A stretch of 64,000 nucleotides of DNA from Vibrio inusitatus (GCA_024346935.1 AP024878.1:2790001-2854000), one strand, 5' to 3'; shown: positions 1-9,951, numbered from the stretch's first letter. Notes: generated by a model from the letters alone, not told the origin. Made by a program: numbers and translations.

Positions 1-631
1 GATTCCGGCTTACATGATCACCTCCAATGGCGCTCGTGTTCATGACATCGACGACAACCTAATGTACAGCCAAGATGTTGACCCAGAGCTCGTACAAGAC
101 ATTATCGATATTATTCGCCAGGACCCTGACATCATCGTACACATCTATCAAGATGAGAAGTGGTGGGTAAATCAAACTGATGAACAATTACTGTCTTTCA
201 GCAAACAATCTGGGTTCTCTTTTGATGTCTTTGATGACAGCAATGCACCAAAAGACGGTGTTGCCAAAATCTTCTTTACGCATAAGAGCCACGACCACCT
301 AGCGTTATTTGAAGACAAACTGAATCAAAAGTTTGGCAATGAATTGAACATAGCTTTCTCTACACCTTGGTGCCTAGAGGTTATGCAAGGCAATGTATCT
401 AAAGGTCATGCATTGCAAGCCGTAGCCAAGTCTCTTGGCAAAGAGCTATCACACTGCATCGCTTTTGGTGATGGGATGAATGACGCCGAAATGCTTTCTA
501 TGGCAGGTATGGGTAAAGTAATGCAAACCTCTCACCCTAAAGTAAAAGCGGCACTGCCAAATAATGAAGTTATTGGCAGCAATGAAGATGACGCTGTAGC
601 TCACTATCTGGTTGAACACCTGCTAAGATAG
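1..631 (+). CDS. yigL: Cof-type HAD phosphatase YigL, 3' part only
   Basis: The reading frame is already open at the first bases (Ile-Pro-Ala-Tyr precede the first Met at 14), so the 5' end with the first HAD aspartate motif lies outside the window. Numbered from that Met, the fragment keeps the motif III lysine (K130, in a SKGHAL context) and the motif IV signature GDGMND (152-157), typical of Mg-dependent Cof/HAD-IIB sugar-phosphate and pyridoxal-phosphate phosphatases. The sequence closely resembles E. coli YigL, which dephosphorylates pyridoxal 5'-phosphate and hexose phosphates in the cytoplasm. A lipoprotein gene follows 34 bp downstream. Identification of the family is secure; the exact substrate is inferred from the homologue. 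Confidence 0.9.
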   Translation, partial: IPAYMITSNGARVHDIDDNLMYSQDVDPELVQDIIDIIRQDPDIIVHIYQDEKWWVNQTDEQLLSFSKQSGFSFDVFDDSNAPKDGVAKIFFTHKSHDHLALFEDKLNQKFGNELNIAFSTPWCLEVMQGNVSKGHALQAVAKSLGKELSHCIAFGDGMNDAEMLSMAGMGKVMQTSHPKVKAALPNNEVIGSNEDDAVAHYLVEHLLR

Positions 632-665
632 GCATTAAATTCATCGCCTTACAGCAGACTAGATA

Positions 666-1676
666 ATGAAAAAGTACGCTCTATTTTCTATTGTTAGCTC
701 CTTAACTTTGCTCGGCTGCAGTAGCACCGAGCCTCAACCTTCAGCCAATCAAGACGAAGCTCTCACTTCCATTGAGCTCGCTCCGAATAAGCAAGCTCCT
801 GCTCGCGTTCTTTTACGAGGACAGATTGTTGTCGGCCACGAATCTCGTACTATCCAGCCTTGTAATAGCAATGCTACCTACTGGCTCAATCTACCTGAGC
901 CCGTGCGCAATATCGCACAATCAATGGCAACCAAGCCTTACCAGCCTATGTATGCAGAGGTGTTTGGTTATTTTGAGCCAGCAACCACAGGCTTCGCTGA
1001 AGAATTTGGTAGCCAGTTTATTGTTACTGAATTCAATATCATAACGGCTGAGAACCCTAACCGTTGTGATCAACCGACTCGTGATGCTCGCGCTTTTGGC
1101 AATGAACCCTCTTGGTCTGCAGGTATCACTGACAATGCTATAACCCTCATGCAATTGGGCAAAGAAACACAGGTTTTCCCCGTAGTAAATCTAGAGCAAG
1201 ACACAAAGGGAATGCGCTACGACTTAACGCAAGGCAGGCTCGAGATTAGCAACAAGGTATGCCGCGATACCATGAGCGATTCTATCTACGGCTGGAGCGC
1301 ACAGCTAACAACAAAAGATCAAACCTACGTTGGGTGCAGTACAGATTCAAATGACTCAAGCGATCTATCTGCCGGAGAATATTTCCAATCTATCGATAAT
1401 ACAACTCATCTGACCTTGTCTTTACGTCCAGATCATCAGGCTGAAACTCGTTATTCATATACAGATGGCAGTGATGATGTGGTCGAAAGTGGCTACTGGC
1501 AAACTCTAGAAAGTGGACTTGTACAAGTCACATCGGTTACCTATCAAGGGCAAAAAATCATTGCTACACGTGAGTTTGAACTAAAAATCGATACTCTCTC
1601 GACTGAACATGAAACCATTAACGGTGCAACGTATCCATTAACTAATGGTGGATTGACCCTCAAGAAAGCTCAGTGA
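666..1676 (+). CDS. Predicted lipoprotein, COG3650-like
   Basis: A 336-residue protein that begins with a lipoprotein signal peptide: two lysines, a hydrophobic core and the lipobox LLGC with Cys18 as the acylation site. The mature part has no membrane segment and carries a pattern I associate with COG3650-type lipoproteins, including an AFGNEPSW block near residue 140 and a cysteine-bounded segment after it. It should sit in the outer or inner membrane facing the periplasm; Ser at +2 favours the outer membrane. Its stop codon overlaps the start of the DTW-domain gene by one base, so the two are probably co-transcribed. Function is unknown; family assignment is by recall of sequence resemblance only. 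Confidence 0.75.
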   Translation: MKKYALFSIVSSLTLLGCSSTEPQPSANQDEALTSIELAPNKQAPARVLLRGQIVVGHESRTIQPCNSNATYWLNLPEPVRNIAQSMATKPYQPMYAEVFGYFEPATTGFAEEFGSQFIVTEFNIITAENPNRCDQPTRDARAFGNEPSWSAGITDNAITLMQLGKETQVFPVVNLEQDTKGMRYDLTQGRLEISNKVCRDTMSDSIYGWSAQLTTKDQTYVGCSTDSNDSSDLSAGEYFQSIDNTTHLTLSLRPDHQAETRYSYTDGSDDVVESGYWQTLESGLVQVTSVTYQGQKIIATREFELKIDTLSTEHETINGATYPLTNGGLTLKKAQ

Positions 1677-2263
1677 TGCCTTGTTCAAACTGTGGATTTA
1701 CCCACAACTGCGTCTGCGAACAATTACCTAGGTTTGATGACTCCATCCAGGTGGCACTGCTGTGCCACCCCAATGAACTGAAAAGAGAAACCAATACAGG
1801 GAAGATACTCCTTTGGAGCTTGCCTGGGGTTAAACAGTTTGAATGGAACCGAAAAGAACCACCAACAGATTTATTGGCACTTATAGAAAAGCACCCAAAG
1901 CCTATGTTGCTGTTTCCAAATGAGCATAGCTACCCTATTGAGCAGAACACAGCAGATAAAGAGCCTAGGCTGTACATAGTATTAGATGCGACTTGGCAAG
2001 AAGCGAAGAAAATGTGGCGACAGAGTCCTTGGCTACAAGCCCTTTCTCAAGGTCATCTTCAACCTTCTAATCACTCAAACTACAGCTTGAGAAGAAATCA
2101 GAACGAAGGAAACCTATGTACGTGTGAGGTTGGCGTTGAGCTCATGAAACTTGAAGGGTTAAACAAACAGTCGGAGGAATTAAACCGCTTTTTGCAGCTA
2201 TATCTTCAGGTATTTCAAGCTGATCGCTGTGGACACGCGCTTAACTTAAATAAAGTGAAGTAA
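1676..2263 (+). CDS. DTW-domain tRNA-uridine aminocarboxypropyltransferase (TapT-like)
   Basis: 195 residues from ATG 1676, which overlaps the previous stop as TGATG; a GTG one codon earlier is an alternative start. The N-terminus has a CxxC...CxC cysteine set (Cys3, 6, 12, 14), a likely zinc site, and the family signature D-x-T-W is at 104-107 in a DATWQEA context. Members of this family (E. coli YfiP/TapT) transfer an aminocarboxypropyl group from SAM to uridine 47 of tRNAs to make acp3U. It converges on yigB, and the two coding ends overlap by 18 bp. Family is certain; the exact tRNA position is inferred. Confidence 0.85.
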   Translation: MPCSNCGFTHNCVCEQLPRFDDSIQVALLCHPNELKRETNTGKILLWSLPGVKQFEWNRKEPPTDLLALIEKHPKPMLLFPNEHSYPIEQNTADKEPRLYIVLDATWQEAKKMWRQSPWLQALSQGHLQPSNHSNYSLRRNQNEGNLCTCEVGVELMKLEGLNKQSEELNRFLQLYLQVFQADRCGHALNLNKVK

Positions 2264-2962
2264 CTGCTCGATTCGATTGATCTCTACGTCAGGCATCACC
2301 TTGATCTTAATCTGAGATTCAATGCCGTTTGTTGTGTCATTGAACCAAGCGGCTTGAAATCCCGCCGCCTTAGCACCGAGTACATCGCTCACAAGGTGAT
2401 CACCGACATGCAAAATCGAGGCTCCTGGAATATCAAGTAACTCAGTTGCTCGTAGAAACATATCAGCGCTAGGCTTAGCGTCACCATCAGGTCCCGCTTT
2501 TAGCGTATAAGCAAAATAACCTTGCAGGCCAATACGCTCAATATCCACATTACCGTTAGTAATAGCAACCAGAGGCAGTTTCGCTGCAATCGCTTTTAGT
2601 GTGCTATGCGTTTCTTCTGGAATCTCTACACGGTTACGCAATACCGTCACTTGATACATAGTGTCTTGAATCGCTTGTGTCTGACTATCACCAATAACAC
2701 CGATACGAGTAAAAGCATAGCCAAGCTGAGTTTCCCTAGCAAAGGTCACATCATTGCGACAACGTTCATTACTCTGTAGCGCTTGTCGTTTTAAGGCACG
2801 CCAATGCTCTTCAGTGAACTGCCCCAAACGAGGAAAAGACTCGATTAGCCAACTGCGTAGGTCTCGTTCTAGACGCCTAATCACCGGGTGATTGTCATAC
2901 AATGTATCATCAAGGTCGAAGGTCATTGCATGAACTGGATCTAGGCTTCGAAAAAAACGCAT
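2246..2962 (-). CDS. yigB: HAD phosphatase YigB, riboflavin pathway
   Basis: 238 residues, the full length of E. coli YigB. HAD motif I DLDDT is at 16-20 (nucleophile Asp16, acid/base Asp18), motif II Thr135 in an AITNGN context, motif III Lys163 and motif IV GDHLVSD at 187-193. E. coli YigB removes phosphate from 5-amino-6-(5-phospho-D-ribitylamino)uracil in riboflavin synthesis and also acts on FMN. The start codon overlaps the xerC stop by one base (TAATG), giving translational coupling with xerC, as in the E. coli dapF-yigA-xerC-yigB operon. Role is by homology. Confidence 0.92.
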   Translation of the reverse strand: MRFFRSLDPVHAMTFDLDDTLYDNHPVIRRLERDLRSWLIESFPRLGQFTEEHWRALKRQALQSNERCRNDVTFARETQLGYAFTRIGVIGDSQTQAIQDTMYQVTVLRNRVEIPEETHSTLKAIAAKLPLVAITNGNVDIERIGLQGYFAYTLKAGPDGDAKPSADMFLRATELLDIPGASILHVGDHLVSDVLGAKAAGFQAAWFNDTTNGIESQIKIKVMPDVEINRIEQLLHFI

Positions 2963-3882
2963 TACGACTCCGGTTTCTTTTTCGCTCTAGGGTGCGCCTT
3001 ATCATAGGCTTGAGCTAAATGCTGAAAATCTAAGTGTGTATACACTTGCGTAGTAGATAGGCTCTCATGACCTAACATCTCCTGCACTGCTCGTAGGTTT
3101 CCGCTAGACTCCAAAATATGAGTAGCAAAGGAGTGTCTAAGTTTATGGGGCGTCACATGGCTCGATACCCCTTGCTTAATGCCCCACTCAGACAAACGCT
3201 TTTGCACATTTCTGTGCGAAATGCGCGTACCTCGCTTAGAGATGAACAAGGCCTCATTCTCTACTTTAAGAAGGGCTGGGCGCTCCTTTAGCCATAGTAG
3301 AATCCAACGCTTTGCCTCACCACTAAAGAGAACGATACGCTCTTTATCGCCCTTACCAATAACGCGAATCTCACCACGGTCGCCCTGAACGTCTCTGATA
3401 TTGAGCTGAATCAGCTCAGACAGACGCATTCCGGTACCGTACATCAGCTCCATAATCGCTCTATCTCGAATCGCCAAAGGATCATCCAAATCAATATCCA
3501 ACAGCTGTCCGGTTTCATCAACATCGAGATTCTTAGGCAGTCGCTTATGATTTCTTGGTGTGCTAACACCCTTAGCTGGGTTAGCAGAAAGCTCACCTTT
3601 AAGCACTAAGTAGTCTAAAAAGCTGCGCAAACAGGAGAGTCTTGTAGCTAAGCTATTAGGCTTTAACCCTTCCCTAGCTCCCTTAGCGGCAATTTGCCTA
3701 ACCCAAGCAATATCCAATTGCTGCCATCCCTCAACACCAAAGCTCGTTAGCTGCTCTGCAATAGTGGATAGTTGGCGTTGATAGTTGTTTTGGGTGTGTT
3801 CGCTCATTCCTCTTTCATTGTGAAGATAAGCAATGAACGCATCGATCCAAGCCTGAAAGGCTTTAGGTATTTGATTGGGCAT
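2962..3882 (-). CDS. xerC: Tyrosine recombinase XerC
   Basis: 306 residues from the ATG at 3882. The frame stays open upstream to 3942, but 306 fits the usual XerC length and leaves only a 20-bp overlap with the DUF484 gene. All catalytic residues are visible: Arg153 (GTGMRLSEL), Lys177 (GKGDKER), His246-Lys-Leu-Arg249, His272 (LGHESL) and nucleophile Tyr281. With XerD, encoded elsewhere, it resolves chromosome dimers at dif during division, assisted by FtsK. It sits in the conserved dapF-DUF484-xerC-yigB cluster. In vibrios XerCD also integrates some phages at dif; nothing here shows that. Confidence 0.96.
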   Translation of the reverse strand: MPNQIPKAFQAWIDAFIAYLHNERGMSEHTQNNYQRQLSTIAEQLTSFGVEGWQQLDIAWVRQIAAKGAREGLKPNSLATRLSCLRSFLDYLVLKGELSANPAKGVSTPRNHKRLPKNLDVDETGQLLDIDLDDPLAIRDRAIMELMYGTGMRLSELIQLNIRDVQGDRGEIRVIGKGDKERIVLFSGEAKRWILLWLKERPALLKVENEALFISKRGTRISHRNVQKRLSEWGIKQGVSSHVTPHKLRHSFATHILESSGNLRAVQEMLGHESLSTTQVYTHLDFQHLAQAYDKAHPRAKKKPES

Positions 3883-4564
3883 GTAGCGTTTGAACCTTCT
3901 GCCACTCAAGATGAAAAAGTTGGTGTGCGATAACCATAGCAAGATGATTCAAGTATAGAGTATCTTGGTTTGGCTGAAAGCGTCCGCCATCCTCACTGCA
4001 GAAGCATAGAAAACCTTCCAGGTACGGATGTTCAAATGAAATAACCGCATAAGAACCCAGTTCAGATACAGGGGTTCCTTTGGAGAAAATCAGTTCTCGG
4101 TCACTGCGCTTCAGTCTTCCCAGATAAGCACCTCTATCTGCGATATTTTTTGCCTTAAATCGAGACCAATTTTCTTTACTGATGTTCAACTGAGAGTGGA
4201 CGTGCCCAACTACACCCACCACGACCTTAAGATTCATTTCTCGAGCTTTATGCTCGATAGCACTGATCACTTTCTCTCCAGAGTTCGCCATCAAAGAGCG
4301 TCGTTCTAGCTCCACAAAATGACGAAAAATTCGGTCGTTTCGGCTAACTAATGCCAATAACTCATTTTTCTCAGACTCAATAGTCTGCATCTGCTGGCGC
4401 TGACGTCTGAGTTGCAGTTCAAATAGAGAAACTGCACCCTCTTGTTGGTGAGGAATACTCAATGAATCTACGAGATATTCCCTTCCTTCGAAGAAGTCAG
4501 GGTTATCAATCAAAAACTGCTCTACGTCTGTTGCGGTAAGAAACACTTTTACCGTTGAGTCCAA
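3863..4564 (-). CDS. DUF484 family protein (YigA-like)
   Basis: 233 residues, with a GAF-like core expected for DUF484. The start is TTG at 4564: an AAGGA ribosome site lies 6 bases upstream, and no ATG is near. The N-terminus (about 8-40) has the DNPDFF block characteristic of the family, followed by a helical, coiled-coil-prone stretch (about 45-85) and a compact domain to the end. The family is always found between dapF and xerC in enteric bacteria and vibrios, as here, but its biochemical role is unknown. The 3' end overlaps xerC by 20 bp. A link to Xer recombination or peptidoglycan synthesis would be only guilt by association. Confidence 0.88.
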   Translation of the reverse strand: MDSTVKVFLTATDVEQFLIDNPDFFEGREYLVDSLSIPHQQEGAVSLFELQLRRQRQQMQTIESEKNELLALVSRNDRIFRHFVELERRSLMANSGEKVISAIEHKAREMNLKVVVGVVGHVHSQLNISKENWSRFKAKNIADRGAYLGRLKRSDRELIFSKGTPVSELGSYAVISFEHPYLEGFLCFCSEDGGRFQPNQDTLYLNHLAMVIAHQLFHLEWQKVQTLHAQSNT

Positions 4565-4588
4565 AACTAATCCTTATTCTGCAAATAA

Positions 4589-5419
4589 TTAACAGCTAAT
4601 CTGACCATCAAATACATGCGTCGCACTGCCAGTCATGTATAACGGTTCGCCAGGACCTGCCCATTCGACTGCTAGCTTGCCACCCGTCAATTGAACCTCC
4701 ACAGACTCATCCAATGAGCCTTGCAATATACCTACGGCAACGGCAGCACAAGCGCCGCTTCCGCAAGCTTGAGTTTCACCAGCACCGCGCTCATAGACTC
4801 TAAGAGCGATATTGTTTCTATCTACAATTTGCATAAATCCGGCGTTAACTCGCTCAGGGAAACGTTCATGAGACTCAAGCAAGGGTCCTAATTCTTCAAC
4901 CTTCGCTGTTGCTACATCATCGACAACCGTAACCACATGGGGGTTACCCATACTGACAGATCCACAAAAAAGTGTGTGTTGACCGACTCTCAAGATGTAA
5001 GTTTTCTCTTTTTGCTTGGCTTTGAATGGGATTTTGCTTGGCTCAAGCTCAGGAATACCCATGTTGACTCTGACTAAATCACCTTCTGTGAGCTTAAGTA
5101 CCATTTTCCCTTTTTTAGTACTGACACGAATGCTGTATTTATTCGTTAAGCCTTTCATCGCCACAAAGCGCGCAAAGCAACGTGCGCCATTGCCGCACTG
5201 TTCTACCTCTGAACCATCGGAATTAAAAATGCGGTAGTGGAAGTCCGTTTCTGGATCATAAGGCGCTTCAACCACCAACAATTGGTCGAAGCCTACACCT
5301 GTGTGACGATCAGCAAGACGTCGTATCAACTCTGGGGAGAAGAATATATTTTGAGTAATGCAGTCAACGACCATAAAGTCATTGCCTAGTCCGTGCATTT
5401 TAGAGAAATGGAAATGCAT
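4589..5419 (-). CDS. dapF: Diaminopimelate epimerase DapF
   Basis: 276 residues, normal length. DapF inverts LL-diaminopimelate to the meso form, used for lysine and for peptidoglycan cross-links. The two catalytic cysteines are present in their usual contexts: Cys75 (EQCGNGARC) and Cys219 (TQACGSGAC), one in each pseudo-symmetric half. It follows lysA by 9 bp and precedes the DUF484 gene by 24 bp on the same strand, so lptM-lysA-dapF-DUF484-xerC-yigB looks like one transcription unit. Both dapF and lysA act on meso-DAP, which explains the pairing. Confidence 0.97.
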   Translation of the reverse strand: MHFHFSKMHGLGNDFMVVDCITQNIFFSPELIRRLADRHTGVGFDQLLVVEAPYDPETDFHYRIFNSDGSEVEQCGNGARCFARFVAMKGLTNKYSIRVSTKKGKMVLKLTEGDLVRVNMGIPELEPSKIPFKAKQKEKTYILRVGQHTLFCGSVSMGNPHVVTVVDDVATAKVEELGPLLESHERFPERVNAGFMQIVDRNNIALRVYERGAGETQACGSGACAAVAVGILQGSLDESVEVQLTGGKLAVEWAGPGEPLYMTGSATHVFDGQISC

Positions 5420-5428
5420 TTTGTTCTA

Positions 5429-6682
5429 TTACTCCGGTAATGTGCTTTCTAGTTGCCATAAGCTTTCAACGCTCTCACGCTGACGAATAAGGTGTAGCTT
5501 GTCACCATCTACCATAACCTCAGCAACACGAGGGCGAGAGTTATAATTTGAGGACATAGTAAAGCCATAAGCCCCAGCAGAGCGTACCGCTAATAAATCG
5601 CCTTGCTCTAATACAAGATTGCGATCTTTACCCAAGAAGTCTCCTGTTTCACATACAGGGCCAACTAGATCATAAGTCGTTGGCTCACCTTCTCTTGGTT
5701 GCAAAGGCACAATATCTTGCCACGCCTGATATAAAGCAGGGCGCATAAGATCATTCATTGCTGCATCAATGATAGCGAAGTTCTTATGTTCAGTATGCTT
5801 GAGGAATTCAACCTTGGTCAGCAGTACACCCGCGTTTGCAGCGATCGCTCGACCCGGTTCAAAAATCAGTTCAATATTAGGGTGGTTATGTAAACGAGCC
5901 AGAAGCGCTTTCGCATAATCTGAAGGTTGAGGAGGCATTTCATCACGATAAACCACACCCAAGCCACCGCCGACATCAAGGTGCTTAATATTAATACCCT
6001 TTGCTTTTAGGTTATCAATCAAGCCAAGAAGGCGATCGACTGCATCGATGAAAGGGTCAAGATCGGTCAACTGAGAGCCTATGTGGCAATCAATACCGAC
6101 AACATTCAGATTTGGCATCTCCTGAGCTATTTGATACACACGGGGTGCTTGATCAAATGCGATACCAAATTTATTGTCACGTAAACCTGTTGAGATGTAC
6201 GGGTGAGTCTTAGCATCAACATCAGGGTTAATACGCAGAGATACGGAGGCTTTTTTTCCACACTCTCCTGCAACTTGATTAATTCGCTCCAGTTCAGGCT
6301 CAGACTCTACGTTGAAGCATTTGATATTAAGCTCAAGTGCTCGTTTGATCTCTTCCGCCGTTTTACCTACGCCCGAGAACACCACTTTCGACGGATCACC
6401 GCCGGCGGCAACTACACGCTCAAGCTCACCTAGTGAGACAATATCAAAGCCTGAACCCAATCTTGCCAACGCATTCAATACGCCGAGATTAGAGTTTGCT
6501 TTAACTGCATAGCAAACCAAGTGGGGAAAATCACCAACGGATTGATCGAAGGCATTCCAGTGGCGCTCTAAGGTAGCGCGAGAATATACGTAAGTTGGAG
6601 TACCAAATTGTTGTGCAACCTGGGTTAGGGGAACCCCTTCAGCCCAAAGCTGACCATCTTCCTGATAATTAAAATAATCCAA
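5429..6682 (-). CDS. lysA: Diaminopimelate decarboxylase LysA
   Basis: 417 residues; a PLP enzyme that decarboxylates meso-diaminopimelate to L-lysine, the last step of lysine synthesis. Lys61 (YAVKANSN) is the PLP Schiff-base lysine, HIGSQ (200-204), a GGG phosphate loop (238-240) and EPGR (275-278) bind the cofactor, and Cys344 (GPVCETGD) is the catalytic cysteine from the partner subunit. The start is TTG at 6682, supported by an AAGGA ribosome site 7 bases upstream. In E. coli lysA lies elsewhere under LysR control; here it is in the dapF operon directly after lptM. Confidence 0.97.
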   Translation of the reverse strand: MDYFNYQEDGQLWAEGVPLTQVAQQFGTPTYVYSRATLERHWNAFDQSVGDFPHLVCYAVKANSNLGVLNALARLGSGFDIVSLGELERVVAAGGDPSKVVFSGVGKTAEEIKRALELNIKCFNVESEPELERINQVAGECGKKASVSLRINPDVDAKTHPYISTGLRDNKFGIAFDQAPRVYQIAQEMPNLNVVGIDCHIGSQLTDLDPFIDAVDRLLGLIDNLKAKGINIKHLDVGGGLGVVYRDEMPPQPSDYAKALLARLHNHPNIELIFEPGRAIAANAGVLLTKVEFLKHTEHKNFAIIDAAMNDLMRPALYQAWQDIVPLQPREGEPTTYDLVGPVCETGDFLGKDRNLVLEQGDLLAVRSAGAYGFTMSSNYNSRPRVAEVMVDGDKLHLIRQRESVESLWQLESTLPE

Positions 6683-6704
6683 GATTTTTTCCTTTCTTCA
6701 ATAA

Positions 6705-6830
6705 CTACTGCGCGGGCTGCTCAGGTGCTTCTTGACCTGCATCGTTCGGCATATACAAAGGGCCTGTTTGACCGCAACCGGTCAAAAGTAGTGTCGAACC
6801 CAAACACAATAGCGAGATAATTTTTTTCAT
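6705..6830 (-). CDS. lptM: Small lipoprotein LptM (YifL)
   Basis: A 41-residue lipoprotein precursor. It starts with two lysines, has a hydrophobic leucine-rich core and a lipobox LTGC with Cys19, followed by the GQTGPLY stretch that is the hallmark of LptM/YifL. LptM joins the LptD/LptE translocon at the outer membrane and helps its disulfide bonds to mature. Position agrees: in E. coli yifL lies between cyaY and dapF, here between cyaY and lysA-dapF. It ends 22 bp before the lysA start and is divergent from cyaY. Mature length is only 23 residues, as expected. Confidence 0.9.
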   Translation of the reverse strand: MKKIISLLCLGSTLLLTGCGQTGPLYMPNDAGQEAPEQPAQ

Positions 6831-6903
6831 GATGATGTTGGTGATATATTTGACCTTGCCTCTATAATCGCACCACCATTAAGAAAAGCAATAGGAACTA
6901 TGC

Positions 6904-7218
6904 ATGAAGGACAGTGAGTTTCACCAATTGGCTGATGAACAGCTAACAAATATTGAGCAAGCTATAGAAGATTCTGGAGCGGATATCGATTTTGAAACAT
7001 CAGGCAATGTGATGACATTAGAATTTGAAGACCGCACTCAAATCATCATCAATAAGCAAGAACCAATGCGTGAAATCTGGTTAGCCTCTAAATCGGGTGG
7101 ATATCATTTTTCTATGCAAGAAGGGGCTTGGATGTGCTCTAAGACTGGCTTGGAACTAATGGCGTTGGTTAAAGCTGAATGTGAAAAGCAAGCAGGTGAA
7201 GAGATAGACTGGGTATAA
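6904..7218 (+). CDS. cyaY: Frataxin-like iron protein CyaY
   Basis: 104 residues, a single frataxin domain. The N-terminal helix is rich in Asp and Glu (positions 2-30), the acidic ridge that binds iron and the cysteine desulfurase IscS, and the sheet region carries the conserved tryptophans (WLASKSGG and the W near the end). CyaY modulates Fe-S cluster assembly in the cytoplasm. It is divergent from lptM-lysA and convergent with cyaA, from which it is separated by 17 bp, the same neighbourhood as in E. coli. Confidence 0.95.
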   Translation: MKDSEFHQLADEQLTNIEQAIEDSGADIDFETSGNVMTLEFEDRTQIIINKQEPMREIWLASKSGGYHFSMQEGAWMCSKTGLELMALVKAECEKQAGEEIDWV

Positions 7219-7235
7219 ACCCAGCCTGTCAGCCA

Positions 7236-9758
7236 CTAGATACCCACCACTGCGGATGGGGTGGAGTGGAGTTCGCTATCACTGCGATATGGCACGATGA
7301 AGCTATCTTGATCGTGCTGATGAATAATTTGGTAATACTGAGGCAGATTAAAGTTTGCCTTCGCACCAACGCGATTTAAGCCATTGGTGTAGAAGTTATT
7401 CACTTCGCTCACTACTTCATTCTTATCATGGCTGTATCTGTGATAAGCCTCTGCGGCATTGTTTTCATCCAACACATAGATATTAAAGCCGTCTTCCGTA
7501 TCTTCGAAAAAGAACTGAATCAGTCCCTCACTAGCAAAACCATCAATAATATCAGGCAGCGAGAAGTCTCTCTCTTTGTCCAATTTATCCAATGGAGAGC
7601 CAGTAAGTTTGTTGGTTGAGATGCTTTGATAAAACTCTACAGAGTTTTCTAACGTCTGCACAGATACACCACGACGTTCAAAGAACAAACCATACATCTT
7701 ACTACCAACACCAATAGCCTTAAAACGACGGCGCTTCTCTTGCTCTACAGGTTTGAGCCTTAGCTCAATACACTCAGCAAGAAGTTGGTAAACGGTATTA
7801 CGCATCAAACCACGGAAGTTTTTGCTGTAACTAAATACATCCACAGATTCTGGATGCAAAGCATCTTGGTGCATTTTGCCTAAAATTGTTTTAAGAGCAT
7901 CAAGAATGCTAGTTTCGCCACGAAAGTGCAGGGTACGTACTTCATGCCATGAATTTCTATACACTAAATCAACACTGCCAATCATGCTCGTCGCATCGGT
8001 ACCACAAGAAAACAGGTTCACATTGCGGCAATCCTTCTTCGCTTGGCGCGGACTTAACTTTTCAGTTGGATCATTCTCTAGATTGATGAACATTGCCAAC
8101 TGACTTATCTCACAAGGGCTCGCAAGCGCCTCCATGGTCGGTCGACGTTTACGTAGAGAGAATGTATTTCTTAGGTCACTTACCATCTGATAAAGCTTAT
8201 CAATGTCGATATCAGCGCTACGAACTACAGAATGCAAACGTGTAGACTCTGTAACTAGACCATTAAAGAATGACCATGCTACAAGCTTGCTTAGTGATGT
8301 GTGGTGCTCAATTGGAGACTGACCAATAATACGCTCTGGCGTTAAAGGCTGTTTGTATAAATACCAACCTTCAGGATTACTGCGCCCTTTCTCTACCTGA
8401 ATAAAGCTTAAATCTGGCTCATGTAAGTCCGGGGATATTTGCTGGTTGAGCAAAGTAACCTTACCTGGCAACACTTCAAAAGCAGCGTAAAGCTTGCGCG
8501 CAAGGATAGAAATATCCTGCGGACTAATTACCGAAGTGATATCGTTGCGACGCGCAAACTGAATCAAGTTACGGTAGCTTTCCATTAGGGCATCAAGCAA
8601 GTTGTGATGCACACCCTTAACACGCTCGACCTTCCAGTCGCGACGCGTATCAAGTTCAAAAATATCGTGCTCGTCCCAGCCCCAGCTCAAGGTCATCTGC
8701 TGCATCGCCTTGCGACGCCAAGAGACCGAGCCTAATTTTGGCTCCTGAGATAATTTCTCGTGCGTTTTCAGATAAAAACATCGACGTACAAGATCAAGAC
8801 GAGTTTGATCACCAATCCTTTGCAAGTATCGAGTTACTTTTTCTAGCATCACATAATAAGCATCCATACCGTAAAGGTCGGGCTCGTGAGCAAAGAATCT
8901 GCGTTTAGTATCAATACTTAATAATTGGGTCTGCGGGTATTCCCATGAATATGCTTCAAGCAAAATCGCCTTCAGCACTGACTTGTAAGGTGAATCTATA
9001 CTTTTGAACAACTGCCAAAGGCTAGATCCGAAATATTCTTCTGCTGGAATCTTGTTAAGCTGTCCAAAATCGAGCCATTCATTACAGTCGATCTCTCCAC
9101 TGTTGCATAGCTCTAATACGTACTGCTCATAACACTCTTCCATTTCAGGAGGAACGATGCTCCACAACAGGCGTTGACCTGCCATACGCATAGCTGAACG
9201 ATAAAATTCATCCAAAAGCAGCATGTGCTGAGAAGAGCCACAATTATCCCCTGTCATCGCTTCACTCTTGTTGGACTGCTTGAATCGCTGGTCGTCCATC
9301 AAGAAAAAGTTAGCTTCAATACCCTGTTGTTGTGCCCATTCAGTAATTTTCAAGCACTTGTTCGCCAGTTCACTTCGCTTCTGTGACGGCATTTCAGGAG
9401 AGATACACACCCAAATATCGAGGTCACTGGTTAAACTCTGACCAATAGAAGAAGTACTTCCCATGGTGTATAGAGCTAAAATATCAATATGGGTAGGCGC
9501 AGGGATCTCTTCCCCTGTTGAACGTGCGCAACTGTCGAGAAATTGGCGTTGTTCAAGATCAGCAGAAAATTCGAAAATACCTTGTGGAACATCGCTAGAG
9601 ATATATCCAGGTAAAGAAGGATGGTTGTAATGGAGTAAAAGTGGGATGAGTGAAAATACTTGCTTGCCTTGAGCATCCATCATGTCTAGTGCACGATGCT
9701 TACGCTGTTCATTCAGCGAATCGAGCCTAGCGATTAATGTGCGAGTATATGCTTGCAA
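7236..9758 (-). CDS. cyaA: Class I adenylate cyclase CyaA
   Basis: 840 residues, the usual length of enterobacterial class I cyclase. It makes cAMP from ATP and feeds the CRP regulon. The N-terminal catalytic half has the nucleotidyltransferase-like motif GSTSSIGQS followed by SDLDIW near residue 115, with the two metal-binding aspartates; the C-terminal half is the regulatory domain that responds to phosphorylated EIIA-Glc. The start is TTG at 9758, as in E. coli cyaA, where the weak UUG start limits production; the ribosome site upstream is poor. A CRP-like site lies 200 bp upstream, so feedback by cAMP-CRP is likely. Convergent with cyaY, divergent from hemC. Confidence 0.97.
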   Translation of the reverse strand: MQAYTRTLIARLDSLNEQRKHRALDMMDAQGKQVFSLIPLLLHYNHPSLPGYISSDVPQGIFEFSADLEQRQFLDSCARSTGEEIPAPTHIDILALYTMGSTSSIGQSLTSDLDIWVCISPEMPSQKRSELANKCLKITEWAQQQGIEANFFLMDDQRFKQSNKSEAMTGDNCGSSQHMLLLDEFYRSAMRMAGQRLLWSIVPPEMEECYEQYVLELCNSGEIDCNEWLDFGQLNKIPAEEYFGSSLWQLFKSIDSPYKSVLKAILLEAYSWEYPQTQLLSIDTKRRFFAHEPDLYGMDAYYVMLEKVTRYLQRIGDQTRLDLVRRCFYLKTHEKLSQEPKLGSVSWRRKAMQQMTLSWGWDEHDIFELDTRRDWKVERVKGVHHNLLDALMESYRNLIQFARRNDITSVISPQDISILARKLYAAFEVLPGKVTLLNQQISPDLHEPDLSFIQVEKGRSNPEGWYLYKQPLTPERIIGQSPIEHHTSLSKLVAWSFFNGLVTESTRLHSVVRSADIDIDKLYQMVSDLRNTFSLRKRRPTMEALASPCEISQLAMFINLENDPTEKLSPRQAKKDCRNVNLFSCGTDATSMIGSVDLVYRNSWHEVRTLHFRGETSILDALKTILGKMHQDALHPESVDVFSYSKNFRGLMRNTVYQLLAECIELRLKPVEQEKRRRFKAIGVGSKMYGLFFERRGVSVQTLENSVEFYQSISTNKLTGSPLDKLDKERDFSLPDIIDGFASEGLIQFFFEDTEDGFNIYVLDENNAAEAYHRYSHDKNEVVSEVNNFYTNGLNRVGAKANFNLPQYYQIIHQHDQDSFIVPYRSDSELHSTPSAVVGI

Positions 9759-9922
9759 GTCAACTTCCCAAACAAAGAAACAAAAATGTGGATGCTTTAA
9801 TTTTAAACTAAAACCTCACAAAACGTGACCAATCTAACACTTTTTAGTTATCAGGTAAAGAAAATCACCTATTCTCACCTCTCAACGACAGCTAAGTTGG
9901 CAGAATAACTCAAAGATTCTAA

Positions 9923-9951
9923 AGGTCACGCAAATGAGAACACTGTGACCT
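9923..9951. repeat. 7-bp perfect inverted repeat between cyaA and hemC
   Basis: AGGTCAC at 9923-9929 is matched by GTGACCT at 9945-9951 with 15 bases between, just beside the CRP-like site. It could be an operator for a dimeric regulator or a second, degenerate CRP-type element. The rest of the 332-bp cyaA-hemC gap holds no gene that I can support; it is AT-rich and must carry the promoters of both genes. Confidence 0.45.
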
